In this document: piece by piece, positions 8,823 to 16,138 of the stretch
Numbering within the stretch: position 1 is the stretch's first letter
Layout: each line of letters opens with the position of its first letter
Source: Caulobacter sp. 602-2
Lineage (GTDB): Bacteria; Pseudomonadota; Alphaproteobacteria; Caulobacterales; Caulobacteraceae
Length of the DNA stretch: 64,000 nucleotides
Direction of reading: 5' to 3'
Assembly: GCF_011043625.1 (NCBI RefSeq)
Contig: NZ_JAAKGT010000012.1
Coordinates: 1 to 64,000, forward strand
Notes under the pieces: generated by a model
The model's input: the letters and a program-made list of their open reading frames with translations, nothing else
The model's database searches: none
What the model was told of the DNA's origin: nothing
Translations under genes and position numbers: made by a program

Positions 8823-9586
8823 TCGCGCTGACCGACCGGGGCCTGCTGCTGGGCGATGGCCTGTTCGAGACCCTGCTGGCCGTCGACGGCCAGGTCCGTC
8901 ACCTCGAAGCGCATCTGGACCGCATGGCGTCAGGCTGCGCGGTGCTGGGCCTGCCGGTCCTCGACCGCGAACAGGCCCGCGACCTGGTTCTCGCCGCGCC
9001 GGACAAGGCCGGGCTGACCGCCGGACGCGCCGCCGTGCGCCTGACCCTGACCGCCGGTTCGGGCGGGCGCGGCCTGGATCGGCCCGAGGCGCCGGCCTGC
9101 GTGCTGTTCGCCGCCGCCGCGCCCGCGCCGCCGGCCGGCGCGCCGGCGTCGGCCATCCTCGCGTCCGTGCGCCGCAACGAGGGCTCGCCGGCCTCGCGGC
9201 TGAAGACGCTGGCCTATCTCGACAACGTGCTGGCCCGGGCCCAGGCGCGCAACGCCGGCGCCGACGAGGCCCTGATGCTGGACAACCAGGGCCGCCTGGC
9301 CTGCGCCTCGGCGGGCAATCTGTTCTGGCTGGACGGGGACGTGCTGGCGACGCCGGCGCTGGACTGCGGCGTGCTGGCGGGGCTGGCGCGGGGGCGGGTG
9401 ATGGACGCGGCCGCTCGCCTGGGGCTGAAGGTGCGCGAGGTCCACGCCGGGATCGAGGCCCTGGCCGGCGCCGATGCGGCCTTCCTGACCAACAGCCTGA
9501 CGGGCGTGCGGCCCCTGGTGTCGCTGGACGGCCGCGCCCTCGGCGTCGATCCGCGCGTGGCGGCCCTGGCCGACGCGCTGGCCTAG
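8819..9586 (+). CDS. pabC: 4-amino-4-deoxychorismate lyase (class IV aminotransferase fold)
   Basis: Converts aminodeoxychorismate to p-aminobenzoate and pyruvate with pyridoxal phosphate. The 255-residue protein begins MIALTDRGLLLGDGLFETLL, the standard class IV start. The PLP lysine is in SRLKTLAYLDNVLARAQA, and EALMLDNQGRLACAS is the downstream family motif. It is coupled to pabB by an ATGA overlap. The stop codon shares CTAG (9583-9586) with the stop of the convergent TadE-like gene. Branched-chain or D-amino acid aminotransferase is the alternative, but the context favours PabC. Confidence 0.88.
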   Translation: MIALTDRGLLLGDGLFETLLAVDGQVRHLEAHLDRMASGCAVLGLPVLDREQARDLVLAAPDKAGLTAGRAAVRLTLTAGSGGRGLDRPEAPACVLFAAAAPAPPAGAPASAILASVRRNEGSPASRLKTLAYLDNVLARAQARNAGADEALMLDNQGRLACASAGNLFWLDGDVLATPALDCGVLAGLARGRVMDAAARLGLKVREVHAGIEALAGADAAFLTNSLTGVRPLVSLDGRALGVDPRVAALADALA

Positions 9587-10122
9587 GTCTTGAGCCACTC
9601 CACCGTTTCGGTGCGGCGCGGGCGCAGGAAGTAGGTCCGCCGGAAGGTGAACGAGGCTTTGTTCAGGCTGGTGGCGGGCGTGTAGTTGTAGCTGGTGGTG
9701 CTGACGATGACGCTGCTGCCGGCGGGCAGCACGCTGTCGGGGACGTTGGTCACCACGGCGGCGGCGGCCGGGCAGTCGGTCGGGCTGTTCTTGGGGGCGA
9801 CCCAGGCCACGGTGTCCTTGCCCTTGCTGTCTGACACCACGCTGTAGAGGCACAGGCGCATGGGCGAGGCCGGGAACGGCTTCATCACCGCCAGGCTGAT
9901 GTTGTAGATGTCGTTGACCCGGGTCTGGTTGATCTGGCCGTTCTGGGCGGCCATGTCGCCGATCAGCGAGGTGGCGTGGAACAGGCGTCGCTGGGCCATC
10001 ATCGCCTGGGTCAGCTCGGCCATGCCGAAGTAGAACAGCAGCAGCAGCGGGGCCAGCAGGGCGAACTCGACGGCGACCGCGCCACGGACGTCGCGGGTGA
10101 AGCGGGGACGGCGCGGGGTCAT
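9583..10122 (-). CDS. TadE-like pseudopilin / pilus assembly protein
   Basis: A 179-residue protein with a prepilin-like start: a basic leader (MTPRRPRFTRDVRG) then AVAVEFALLAPLLLLFYFG, the TadE/TadG pattern (PF07811) in which cleavage occurs after glycine before the hydrophobic helix. The rest is an extracytoplasmic domain with a single cysteine pair. The ATG at 10122 overlaps the stop of the upstream TadE-like gene by ATGA, so I prefer it to a longer frame opening at 10308. It probably acts as a minor pilin that initiates or anchors the Flp pilus. CpaA in this window is the likely processing peptidase. Confidence 0.82.
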   Translation of the reverse strand: MTPRRPRFTRDVRGAVAVEFALLAPLLLLFYFGMAELTQAMMAQRRLFHATSLIGDMAAQNGQINQTRVNDIYNISLAVMKPFPASPMRLCLYSVVSDSKGKDTVAWVAPKNSPTDCPAAAAVVTNVPDSVLPAGSSVIVSTTSYNYTPATSLNKASFTFRRTYFLRPRRTETVEWLKT

Positions 10123-10730
10123 GTGGGGCAGCTCACGGCGACGACGGCTTCGTTGTTGAACGGCTCGTTGGCGAAGGCGGTGGTGAAGCCGAGCGTCTTC
10201 TTGCCCTTCGAGGTCTCGATGACCGAGGCCAGCAGCGGCGTGATCACCGGCCAGTCGTAATAGGCGCGCACGACGACGAGCGAGCTGGCGCCGCCGGGAT
10301 CCCAGCACATGGTGTTGGGCGTCGTCAGGCTGCTGGTCGAGGTGAAGGTCGACACCGTGCGCACGTCGACGCGCAGGCGGGTGCTGCAGTTGTCCTGCAG
10401 CCAGCTCATGCGCTGGCAGACCTTGGTCTTGAAGGCGGTGGCCGAGTTGTCGCTAGAGGTCTGGACTTGGCCCGTGCGGATCTCGCGGCCGGCGTCGATG
10501 ACTGCGTTCTCCAGCATCATCGAGACGAAGAACACCAGCGCCAGTTCGATCAGGCCGAAGAACAGCAGCAGGAACGGCGCCAGCAGCAGGGCGAACTCGA
10601 CGGCGGTCGCGCCGTCCTGCGCGCGCGCGAACCGGTGCAGCCGGCGGCGGACGGCCTGCCTCAGGCGGGCGTTGAGCGTGGCGGGAGGCTTCCCCATGGA
10701 GCGGTCCGAGTTTGCGACGAGGCCGACCAT
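10119..10730 (-). CDS. TadE-like pseudopilin / pilus assembly protein
   Basis: A 203-residue second TadE-family protein. Its signature is ARAQDGATAVEFALLLAPFL with the hydrophobic helix running to about residue 70, then a periplasmic or surface domain with paired cysteines (CQRMSWLQDNC). The ATG at 10730 has GGGAG about 10 bases upstream; an internal ATG at 10697 (MGKPPATLN) is the alternative. It is translationally coupled to the next TadE gene. The pair points away from the pilin genes but belongs to the same machine by content. Confidence 0.8.
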   Translation of the reverse strand: MVGLVANSDRSMGKPPATLNARLRQAVRRRLHRFARAQDGATAVEFALLLAPFLLLFFGLIELALVFFVSMMLENAVIDAGREIRTGQVQTSSDNSATAFKTKVCQRMSWLQDNCSTRLRVDVRTVSTFTSTSSLTTPNTMCWDPGGASSLVVVRAYYDWPVITPLLASVIETSKGKKTLGFTTAFANEPFNNEAVVAVSCPT

Positions 10731-10761
10731 AGCGGCCGCTCCCTAACCGCGTCCTAAGCCG

Positions 10762-10789
10762 CTCCACGCGCGCTCATGCGTGCGTGGAG
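10762..10789. terminator. Hairpin after the pilus N-domain gene
   Basis: Arms 10762-10773 and 10778-10789 (12 bases, one mismatch) enclose the loop TCAT. It lies 16 bases after the stop at 10805 of the minus-strand gene. No T-run follows, so it may be only a stabilising or attenuating hairpin. Confidence 0.45.
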
Positions 10790-10804
10790 TCGTCTGATAA
10801 GGGG

Positions 10805-11236
10805 TCAGGGCTGGCCGGGCGCCGGGGCCGGCGCCGGTTCGGCGGCGGTCAGGGCGGTGCAGCGGCCGTCGCAGGCGTAGGCGGAAGCGTTCACGCCGCG
10901 CTGGACGGTCACGGCGTCGGCGGTGACGTCGGTCACCAGCACCTGGCCGCCGGCCAGCGGGCGGCCCTGGGCGTCGAAGGCGAACAGGGTGGTCACGCCC
11001 ACGCGCTTGCCCAGGATCACCAGAGTGCGGTCGTTGATGACGCTGACGTCGGCGATCTGCGGGTCGCCGACCACGATCTCGCGGGCGGGCCCGCCGAGGG
11101 GCACCGTCGTCGCCTGGCCGGCGGCCACGGTCATGGTGCGGGTGGGCGCGGAGGCGGTCGGCGCGGCCGCCTGGGCCGCCACGGCGGCGCCGAAGAGGCT
11201 GAAAACGGCGGCGATGGCGAGCGAGAGGCGGCGCAT
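10805..11236 (-). CDS. Exported protein with T2SS/T3SS pilus N-terminal domain
   Basis: A 143-residue protein with a clear signal peptide (MRRLSLAIAAVFSLFGAAVA, cleavage near AQA). One domain like the N-terminal pilus-assembly domain of CpaC (PF13629) follows: TVPLGGPAREIVVGDPQIAD, then LVILGKRVGVTTLFAFDAQG. The tail is proline/alanine-rich with two cysteines. CpaC in this window has the same domain (PRGKSAIIELPVDVRDMLVT) fused to a secretin. This stand-alone copy is probably a periplasmic partner of the secretin channel. An AGGA ribosome-binding site precedes the ATG. Confidence 0.78.
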   Translation of the reverse strand: MRRLSLAIAAVFSLFGAAVAAQAAAPTASAPTRTMTVAAGQATTVPLGGPAREIVVGDPQIADVSVINDRTLVILGKRVGVTTLFAFDAQGRPLAGGQVLVTDVTADAVTVQRGVNASAYACDGRCTALTAAEPAPAPAPGQP

Positions 11237-11549
11237 GGCGGTCCTGTCGGAGCGAAATCTATGACTTCACCCTGACGAAGAATGGTCAATAAAAACCTAA
11301 GATCGGCCAGGGTGCGACAAGCTGCGCATCTGCGAATTCCTTGAGAATCAACGGGTTTCCGCGCTCGAATGGTGACGTGGTTAAGAGTTGATAATGGTAA
11401 ACTTGAGTAAACCAAAAGAAAAATCGGCAGAATGTCTCGGTGTTTACTGCCGATTAATCGAGGTGGGCGAAATTGATCGTGTTTTCGGGGGTGAACAAGT
11501 CGCCATGGCTTGCAGGCCCAGCCAAGTTTTCTCAGCAGGAGATCAAGTC
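11237..11549 (+). promoter_or_regulatory. Pilin upstream region with CtrA-like box
   Basis: About 310 bases without a credible gene; a frame that reads through into pilA from 11388 has no support as coding. It is notably AT-rich from 11340 to 11470. TTTA-N7-TTAA at 11443-11457 matches the CtrA consensus TTAA-N7-TTAA at 7 of 8 defined bases. A further TTAA stands at 11381-11384. In Caulobacter crescentus, pilA is a known direct CtrA target, so late-cycle control is the likely logic. Confidence 0.6.
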
Positions 11550-11723
11550 ATGTCGAAGTTTGTCACGCGCTTCCTGAAGGACGAGTCGGGCGCCACGGCC
11601 ATCGAATACGGCCTCATCATCGCCCTGATCGCCGTCGTCATCGTCGCCGCTTTCGGCGTCCTGCGTCCGGCCATCGAAGGCGCCTTCGAGCGTACCGCTG
11701 GTCAGCTGGACGCCGCCCAGTAA
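11550..11723 (+). CDS. pilA: Flp-family type IVb major pilin
   Basis: A 57-residue prepilin: MSKFVTRFLKDESG, then ATAIEYGLIIALIAVVIVAA. Cleavage by CpaA is expected after the glycine of ESG, leaving the GxxxxEY-type Flp helix. Length and sequence are very close to C. crescentus PilA. AGGAG stands 9 bases upstream of the ATG at 11550; a longer frame from 11388 lacks prepilin features. It polymerises into the polar Flp pilus used for surface sensing and as a phage receptor. It is followed 28 bases later by a second pilin gene. Confidence 0.93.
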   Translation: MSKFVTRFLKDESGATAIEYGLIIALIAVVIVAAFGVLRPAIEGAFERTAGQLDAAQ

Positions 11724-11751
11724 GGCTTGGACCGCTCAAGGGAGACGGCCG

Positions 11752-11928
11752 ATGGTCGCCTTTATCGATCGTTTTCTGAATGACGAACGAGGCGCAACGG
11801 CCATCGAGTACGGCCTGATCGCGGCTCTGATGAGCCTGATCGTGGTCGCCGCCGTCCCCGTGCTTCGCGAACCCCTGCTCGGCGCTTTCGACCGGGTGCG
11901 GGGCCACCTCGACGCCGCAGGCAACTAG
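11752..11928 (+). CDS. Second Flp-family pilin (tandem paralogue)
   Basis: A 58-residue prepilin-like protein, MVAFIDRFLNDERG, then ATAIEYGLIAALMSLIVVAA. It has the same processing site (RG before ATAIEYG) and the same length class as the preceding PilA, with a divergent C-terminus ending HLDAAGN. A GGGAGA ribosome-binding site lies 7 bases before the ATG. Both pilin genes precede one terminator and so are probably one transcript. It could be a minor pilin, an alternative subunit, or a recent duplicate. Confidence 0.85.
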   Translation: MVAFIDRFLNDERGATAIEYGLIAALMSLIVVAAVPVLREPLLGAFDRVRGHLDAAGN

Positions 11929-11960
11929 CGGCGAAGAGGCGGGAAGCCCAAAGGTCTTGA

Positions 11961-12000
11961 AGGGCCGCGACGTTCCGACGTCGCGGCCCTTCTTCTTTTC
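11961..12000 (+). terminator. Intrinsic terminator after the pilin pair
   Basis: A perfect 12-bp stem, AGGGCCGCGACG (11961-11972) with CGTCGCGGCCCT (11979-11990), is followed by TCTTCTTTTC. It separates the abundant pilin message from cpaA. Confidence 0.85.
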
Positions 12001-12097
12001 TGGTCTCGAATACAGAGAACACTGCGGCCAAGCCCGGCAACGATTGCTTCATCGGCGCCGGGATAGATTGGCGCAAGTCGAGGTTAGAGGCCCTGCC

Positions 12098-12610
12098 ATG
12101 CAGACCCTGCAGATCCTTCCGCTGATCGTCTTCGCCGGCCTCGCCGTCGTCGCGGGCCTGAAGGACGTCACCAGCTACACCATTCCCAACTGGATCTCGC
12201 TGGCGCTGATCGCGGCCTTTCCGCTGGGCGCGGCGATGGGCGGGATCGGCTGGGCTTCGGCGGGCCTGTCGCTGGCCGTGGGTTTCGGCCTGCTGGTGGT
12301 CGGCATGATCATGTTCGCCCTGCGCTGGGTCGGCGGCGGCGACGCCAAGTTCCTGGCCGCCTGCGCGCTGTGGATGGGCGTGCCCGGCATCGCGCCGTTC
12401 CTGCTGACCACGGCCCTGGCCGGCGGCGCGCTGACCGTGGGCCTGATGAGCCTGCGCTCGGGCTGGCTGGCGCCGGTGATCGCCGGCGGTCCGGCCTGGG
12501 TGCGCCGTCTGGGCGACAAGAAGGGCGACGTTCCCTACGGCGTGGCGATCGCCGCCGGGGCCCTGGCCGCCCTGCCGCAAAGCGTCATCGGCCAAGCTTT
12601 GCTCAACTAG
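12098..12610 (+). CDS. cpaA: Prepilin peptidase (TadV/CpaA)
   Basis: A 170-residue polytopic aspartic peptidase that removes the leader from Flp prepilins and TadE-like pseudopilins at the inner membrane. Two catalytic aspartates are visible: D23 in LKDVTSYTIPNW and D82 in VGGGDAKFLAA (the GxGD-type motif, A24 family). Length fits the short TadV type without a methylase domain. I chose the ATG at 12098; an upstream extension runs through the terminator. The 3' region has a strong hairpin (12613-12642) before the cpaB promoter. Confidence 0.92.
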   Translation: MQTLQILPLIVFAGLAVVAGLKDVTSYTIPNWISLALIAAFPLGAAMGGIGWASAGLSLAVGFGLLVVGMIMFALRWVGGGDAKFLAACALWMGVPGIAPFLLTTALAGGALTVGLMSLRSGWLAPVIAGGPAWVRRLGDKKGDVPYGVAIAAGALAALPQSVIGQALLN

Positions 12611-12612
12611 CT

Positions 12613-12642
12613 GCGGACCGCTCCCGGCTTTCGGGAGTCCGC
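12613..12642 (+). terminator. Hairpin after cpaA
   Basis: GCGGAC plus CTCCCG (12613-12626) pairs with CGGGAG plus TCCGC (12632-12642) around a short loop, directly after the cpaA stop. No T-run follows, so it is a weak or Rho-assisted terminator at best. Confidence 0.45.
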
Positions 12643-12684
12643 GTCAGGCTGTCGCGGCTCGAAACGCCGTGGCGGCCTACTTCC

Positions 12685-12699
12685 TTTAGTGGCTGTTAA
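12685..12699 (+). promoter_or_regulatory. CtrA-like box upstream of cpaB
   Basis: TTTA-N7-TTAA, the same variant as in front of pilA. The right half extends to GTTAACCAT, close to the extended CtrA half-site TTAACCAT. It lies 118 bases before the cpaB start and could synchronise the assembly operon with pilin expression. Confidence 0.6.
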
Positions 12700-12816
12700 C
12701 CATGGGCGCCGCAGTTTGCGATGCGGCCAGAACGGCTGTTCGATCCCTGCGTCCGGCGGAGTGAAGCTCTCCAGGCGCGCCGAACCCGTCCTGCCGACGC
12801 CAGAGCTCCGCCGCGC

Positions 12817-13707
12817 ATGAACCCTGTCAGAATCATCATCGTGCTGGTCGCCGCCGTTTCGGCGATCGGCCTGGCCGTGCTGATGCAGAAAGCCCTGGGC
12901 GGCAAACCCGCCAAGTCGGAAGCGGTGGCTTCGGCGCCTGCGCCCACCCTTGACGCCAAGCCGATGACCCTCGTTCTGGTCGCCAAGCGCGACCTGGCGA
13001 TCGGCACGCGCCTGACCAAGGACGACGTGGAGTGGAAGGCCTGGCCGGCCGACGCCGTCAGCCCCGTCTATCTCACCAACGGCGCGGCCCCGGTCGAACC
13101 GGCCAATGGCGCGGCCAAGGCGGTCAAGACCGTCGGCGAGGCCGCCGGCGTGCTGGGCGGCGGACCGCCCGAAGCCAGCGTCGAGGGCGCGATCGTTCGC
13201 GACCCGCTGCTGGCCGGCGAGCCCATCGTGGCCCGCAAGATCGTTCGCGGCGGCGAGGGCGGCTACCTCTCCGTCGTGCTGTCGCCCGGCGCCCGCGCCA
13301 TGGCCGTTCCCGTCACCTCCGAGACCGCGGCCGGCGGCTTCATCCTGCCCGGCGACCGCGTCGACGTGCTGATGAGCCGCGACGCGCCCAACGCCGACAC
13401 CAACGGCGGCGGCAAGCAGGTGGTCGCCGAGACCGTGCTGCAGAACATCCGCGTCCTCGCCCTCGACCAGGCCACCGCCGCCGAGAAGGACGCCAAGACC
13501 ATCGTCGCCGCGACGGCCACCCTCGAGGTGCGACCGGCCGAGGCCGAGGCCCTGACCCGCGCCAAGGCGTCGGGCCCCGTCACCCTGGCGCTGCGCGCTT
13601 ATACCGACCTGGGCGGCCCCTCCGGCGTCGCCGCCCCCACCCAGGACTCCACGGTCATCCGCATCAATCGCGGCGGACAGACCTCCAGCATCGCGGTGCG
13701 CCAATGA
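12817..13707 (+). CDS. cpaB: Flp pilus assembly protein CpaB (RcpC)
   Basis: A 296-residue protein with an N-terminal signal-anchor (MNPVRIIIVLVAAVSAIGLA) and a periplasmic region with SAF and RcpC-like domains: VLVAKRDLAIGTRLTKDDV, DPLLAGEPIVARKI, then AMAVPVTSETAAGGFILPGD. The family helps gate or localise the CpaC secretin, possibly by binding cell wall. The ATG at 12817 is chosen over an upstream frame without membrane character. It overlaps cpaC by ATGA. First gene of the seven-gene assembly operon. Confidence 0.92.
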   Translation: MNPVRIIIVLVAAVSAIGLAVLMQKALGGKPAKSEAVASAPAPTLDAKPMTLVLVAKRDLAIGTRLTKDDVEWKAWPADAVSPVYLTNGAAPVEPANGAAKAVKTVGEAAGVLGGGPPEASVEGAIVRDPLLAGEPIVARKIVRGGEGGYLSVVLSPGARAMAVPVTSETAAGGFILPGDRVDVLMSRDAPNADTNGGGKQVVAETVLQNIRVLALDQATAAEKDAKTIVAATATLEVRPAEAEALTRAKASGPVTLALRAYTDLGGPSGVAAPTQDSTVIRINRGGQTSSIAVRQ

Positions 13708-15431
13708 TCCGCCGATCCGCCCTCGTCTCCCTCGCCGTCCTGGCGGCCCTGGCCCCGGCGGCCGCGGCTCATGCCGACGGCTATGCCGGCAACCGGGTCT
13801 ACCGTCCGGCCCGCGCCGCGCCGCGCGCGCCGGCCCCGGTCGTCACCTATGCGCCGCAACCGGTCGCCGACCAGGTGCTGCGCGTCGACCTGACAGCCGG
13901 CCCCGACGCTCGGGTCCTGAACCTGCCGCGCGGCAAGTCGGCGATCATCGAGCTGCCGGTCGACGTGCGCGACATGCTGGTCACCAACCCGCAGGTGGCC
14001 GACGCGGTGCTGCGCAATCCGCGCCGCATCTACGTGCTGGGCGTGGGCAAGGGCTCGACCGACGCGGTGTTCTTCGACGCCGCCGGCCGCCGCCTGCTGT
14101 CGCTGGCCATCCGGGTCGACGAGGATTCCGGCCTGCTGCAGGACACCCTGCGCAAGGTGCTGCCCGACGCCCGCATCGAGGTGCAGCCGGTGCGCGACAG
14201 CGTGATCCTGACCGGTACGGTGGCCAACGCCTCTGACTCCAGCAAGGCCGTGCTGGTCGCCCAGCAGTTCGTCTCCAAGCCCGAGCAGGTGGTCAACATG
14301 CTCAGCATCGCCGGCAAGGACCAGGTGATGCTCAAGGTGCGGGTCGTCGAGGTCCAGCGCAACATCATCAAGCAGCTGGGCGTGTCGACCAGCAACCTGC
14401 TCAACGACGGCTTCAAGACCTATGGCCTGGGCCGCGAGAACACCTTCGCGGTCAACGGCGGCATGGTCGGCGGCGCCGACCTCTGCTACGGCCGCAACAA
14501 CGTCCGCACGACGAACTACACCAACAACGCCTCGCTGACGAACAACGGCAGCGTGACGAGCGGCTCGACCGGGTCGACGACCGCCACCACCTCGACCAGC
14601 GTCAGCGTCACCGATCCGGTGACCGGCGCGGTCACCACCACGACCACCTCGTCGGGCAACAGCGGAACCTCGGGCAGCAGCAACTCGCTGACCGGCCTGG
14701 TCTCCAGCGCCGCCAGCACCGCCTACAGCATGGCCACCGGCAACAACCTCAACGCCTGTCTGCAGGCGTTCGAGCGGGTGGGCTTGATCCGCACCCTGGC
14801 CGAGCCGAACCTGACGGTCGTCTCCGGCGAGGCCGGCAAGTTCCTGGCCGGCGGCGAGTTCCCGGTGCCCACGGGCAGCGACGAGAACGGCCGCGTGACC
14901 ATCGAATTCAAGCCCTACGGCGTGGGCCTGGGCTACACCCCGGTGGTGATGTCGGGCGGCCGCATCTCGCTGAAGCTGTCGACCGAGGTCTCGGAGCTGT
15001 CGAGCCTGGGGGCCTTCACCGTCTCCACCGGCACCAGCTCGACCCTGGTGGTGCCTGGCCTGTCGGTGCGCCGCGCCGAGACCACCGTGGAGCTGCCTTC
15101 GGGCGGCGCCCTGATGATCGCGGGCCTGCTGCACCAGCAGACCAAGGAGAACATCGACTCCCTGCCGGGCATGACCTCGCTGCCGATCCTGGGCTCGCTG
15201 TTCCGCTCGCGCGATTACCTGAATGGCGAGACCGAGCTGGTGGTGATCATCACCCCCTACATCGTCGACCCCACCCGGCCGCAGGATCAGCAGACGCCGG
15301 CCGACGGCCTGCAGATCGCCGGCGACATGAGCACCGTGCTGCTGGGCCGCCTGAACAAGGTGGTCAAGGCCCCCGCGGGCGCCAACGTCGAGCGGACCTA
15401 CCAAGGTCCGGTCGGCTACGTGATCGAATAA
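13704..15431 (+). CDS. cpaC: Flp pilus outer-membrane secretin CpaC (RcpA)
   Basis: A 575-residue secretin forming the outer-membrane pilus channel. It has a signal peptide (MIRRSALVSLAVLAALAPAA), the pilus N-terminal domain (residues about 75-150), a BON-like region (VQPVRDSVILTGTVAN), and the secretin core with VEVQRNIIKQLG and TLAEPNLTVVSGEAGKFLAG. The core ends with the conserved LPGMTSLPILGSLFRS and ELVVIITPYIVDP. A very Ser/Thr/Asn-rich segment lies between about residues 266 and 334 inside the core. Translation is coupled to cpaB. CpaD is the likely pilotin-like partner. Confidence 0.94.
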   Translation: MIRRSALVSLAVLAALAPAAAAHADGYAGNRVYRPARAAPRAPAPVVTYAPQPVADQVLRVDLTAGPDARVLNLPRGKSAIIELPVDVRDMLVTNPQVADAVLRNPRRIYVLGVGKGSTDAVFFDAAGRRLLSLAIRVDEDSGLLQDTLRKVLPDARIEVQPVRDSVILTGTVANASDSSKAVLVAQQFVSKPEQVVNMLSIAGKDQVMLKVRVVEVQRNIIKQLGVSTSNLLNDGFKTYGLGRENTFAVNGGMVGGADLCYGRNNVRTTNYTNNASLTNNGSVTSGSTGSTTATTSTSVSVTDPVTGAVTTTTTSSGNSGTSGSSNSLTGLVSSAASTAYSMATGNNLNACLQAFERVGLIRTLAEPNLTVVSGEAGKFLAGGEFPVPTGSDENGRVTIEFKPYGVGLGYTPVVMSGGRISLKLSTEVSELSSLGAFTVSTGTSSTLVVPGLSVRRAETTVELPSGGALMIAGLLHQQTKENIDSLPGMTSLPILGSLFRSRDYLNGETELVVIITPYIVDPTRPQDQQTPADGLQIAGDMSTVLLGRLNKVVKAPAGANVERTYQGPVGYVIE

Positions 15432-15442
15432 GGACGCGGACC

Positions 15443-16138
15443 ATGACGCGAGCCAAAACCTTCCGCGCCATCCTCGCCGGCGCCGGCCTTGCGGCCCTGG
15501 CCGCCTGCGCGTCGACCGAACGCGCGCCGCCGCCGGCCGCGGTGGCGATCACCCCGACCGAGCAATGGACCGACAAGGTCAAGGTCAGCGCCGCGCCCGA
15601 CGAGGTGCTGCTGGCCGTGCACCCCGAGGGCCTGTCGCCGACCCAGGTGCGGGCGCTGGACTCGTTGCTGGCCCGGTTCACCGAGGCCGAGGCCAAGGAG
15701 CTGGTCGTGCTGGCGCCGGTGGGCGGACCCGAGGCCCCGGCCGCCGGCCGCATGGCCGCCGCCGCCCGCGCCTACCTCATCGACGCCGGCGCGCCGCGCT
15801 TCGCCGTCCGCATCGACTCCTACCCGTCCGACGGCGACAAGGCGCCGCCGCTGCGCGTGGGCTACCTGCGCCATGAGGTCGAGGTCCCGCGCTGCGGCTC
15901 CTGGGACAACCTGACAGCCACGCAGAGCAACCAGGCCTACGCCAACTTCGGCTGCGCCGTGACCGCCAACATCGCCTCGCAGGTGGCCAATCCCGCCGAC
16001 CTTCAGGGCCCGCGCCGCGAGGACGCGGCCGACGCCATGCGCCGCGGCGTGGTCATGGGCAAGTATCGCGCCGGCGAGCCGACCGCGTCGCAGAAGGACA
16101 CCCAGTCCGACGGCGCCGTTTCTCGGGTGGTGAAATGA
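15443..16138 (+). CDS. cpaD: Flp pilus lipoprotein CpaD
   Basis: A 231-residue lipoprotein. The leader MTRAKTFRAILAGAGLAALA is followed by AC, a lipobox cysteine near residue 22. The CpaD signature (PF09476) is seen in VEVPRCGSWDNLTATQSNQA and the CAVTANIASQVANPADLQGP region. In related systems it supports secretin assembly in the outer membrane. It starts 11 bases after cpaC and overlaps cpaE by ATGA. Confidence 0.92.
   Translation: MTRAKTFRAILAGAGLAALAACASTERAPPPAAVAITPTEQWTDKVKVSAAPDEVLLAVHPEGLSPTQVRALDSLLARFTEAEAKELVVLAPVGGPEAPAAGRMAAAARAYLIDAGAPRFAVRIDSYPSDGDKAPPLRVGYLRHEVEVPRCGSWDNLTATQSNQAYANFGCAVTANIASQVANPADLQGPRREDAADAMRRGVVMGKYRAGEPTASQKDTQSDGAVSRVVK

Noticed and set aside
11388-11549. 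N-terminal extension of pilA
   Set aside because: The added 54 residues have no prepilin character, contain the CtrA-like box, and the ATG at 11550 has a good AGGAG site.
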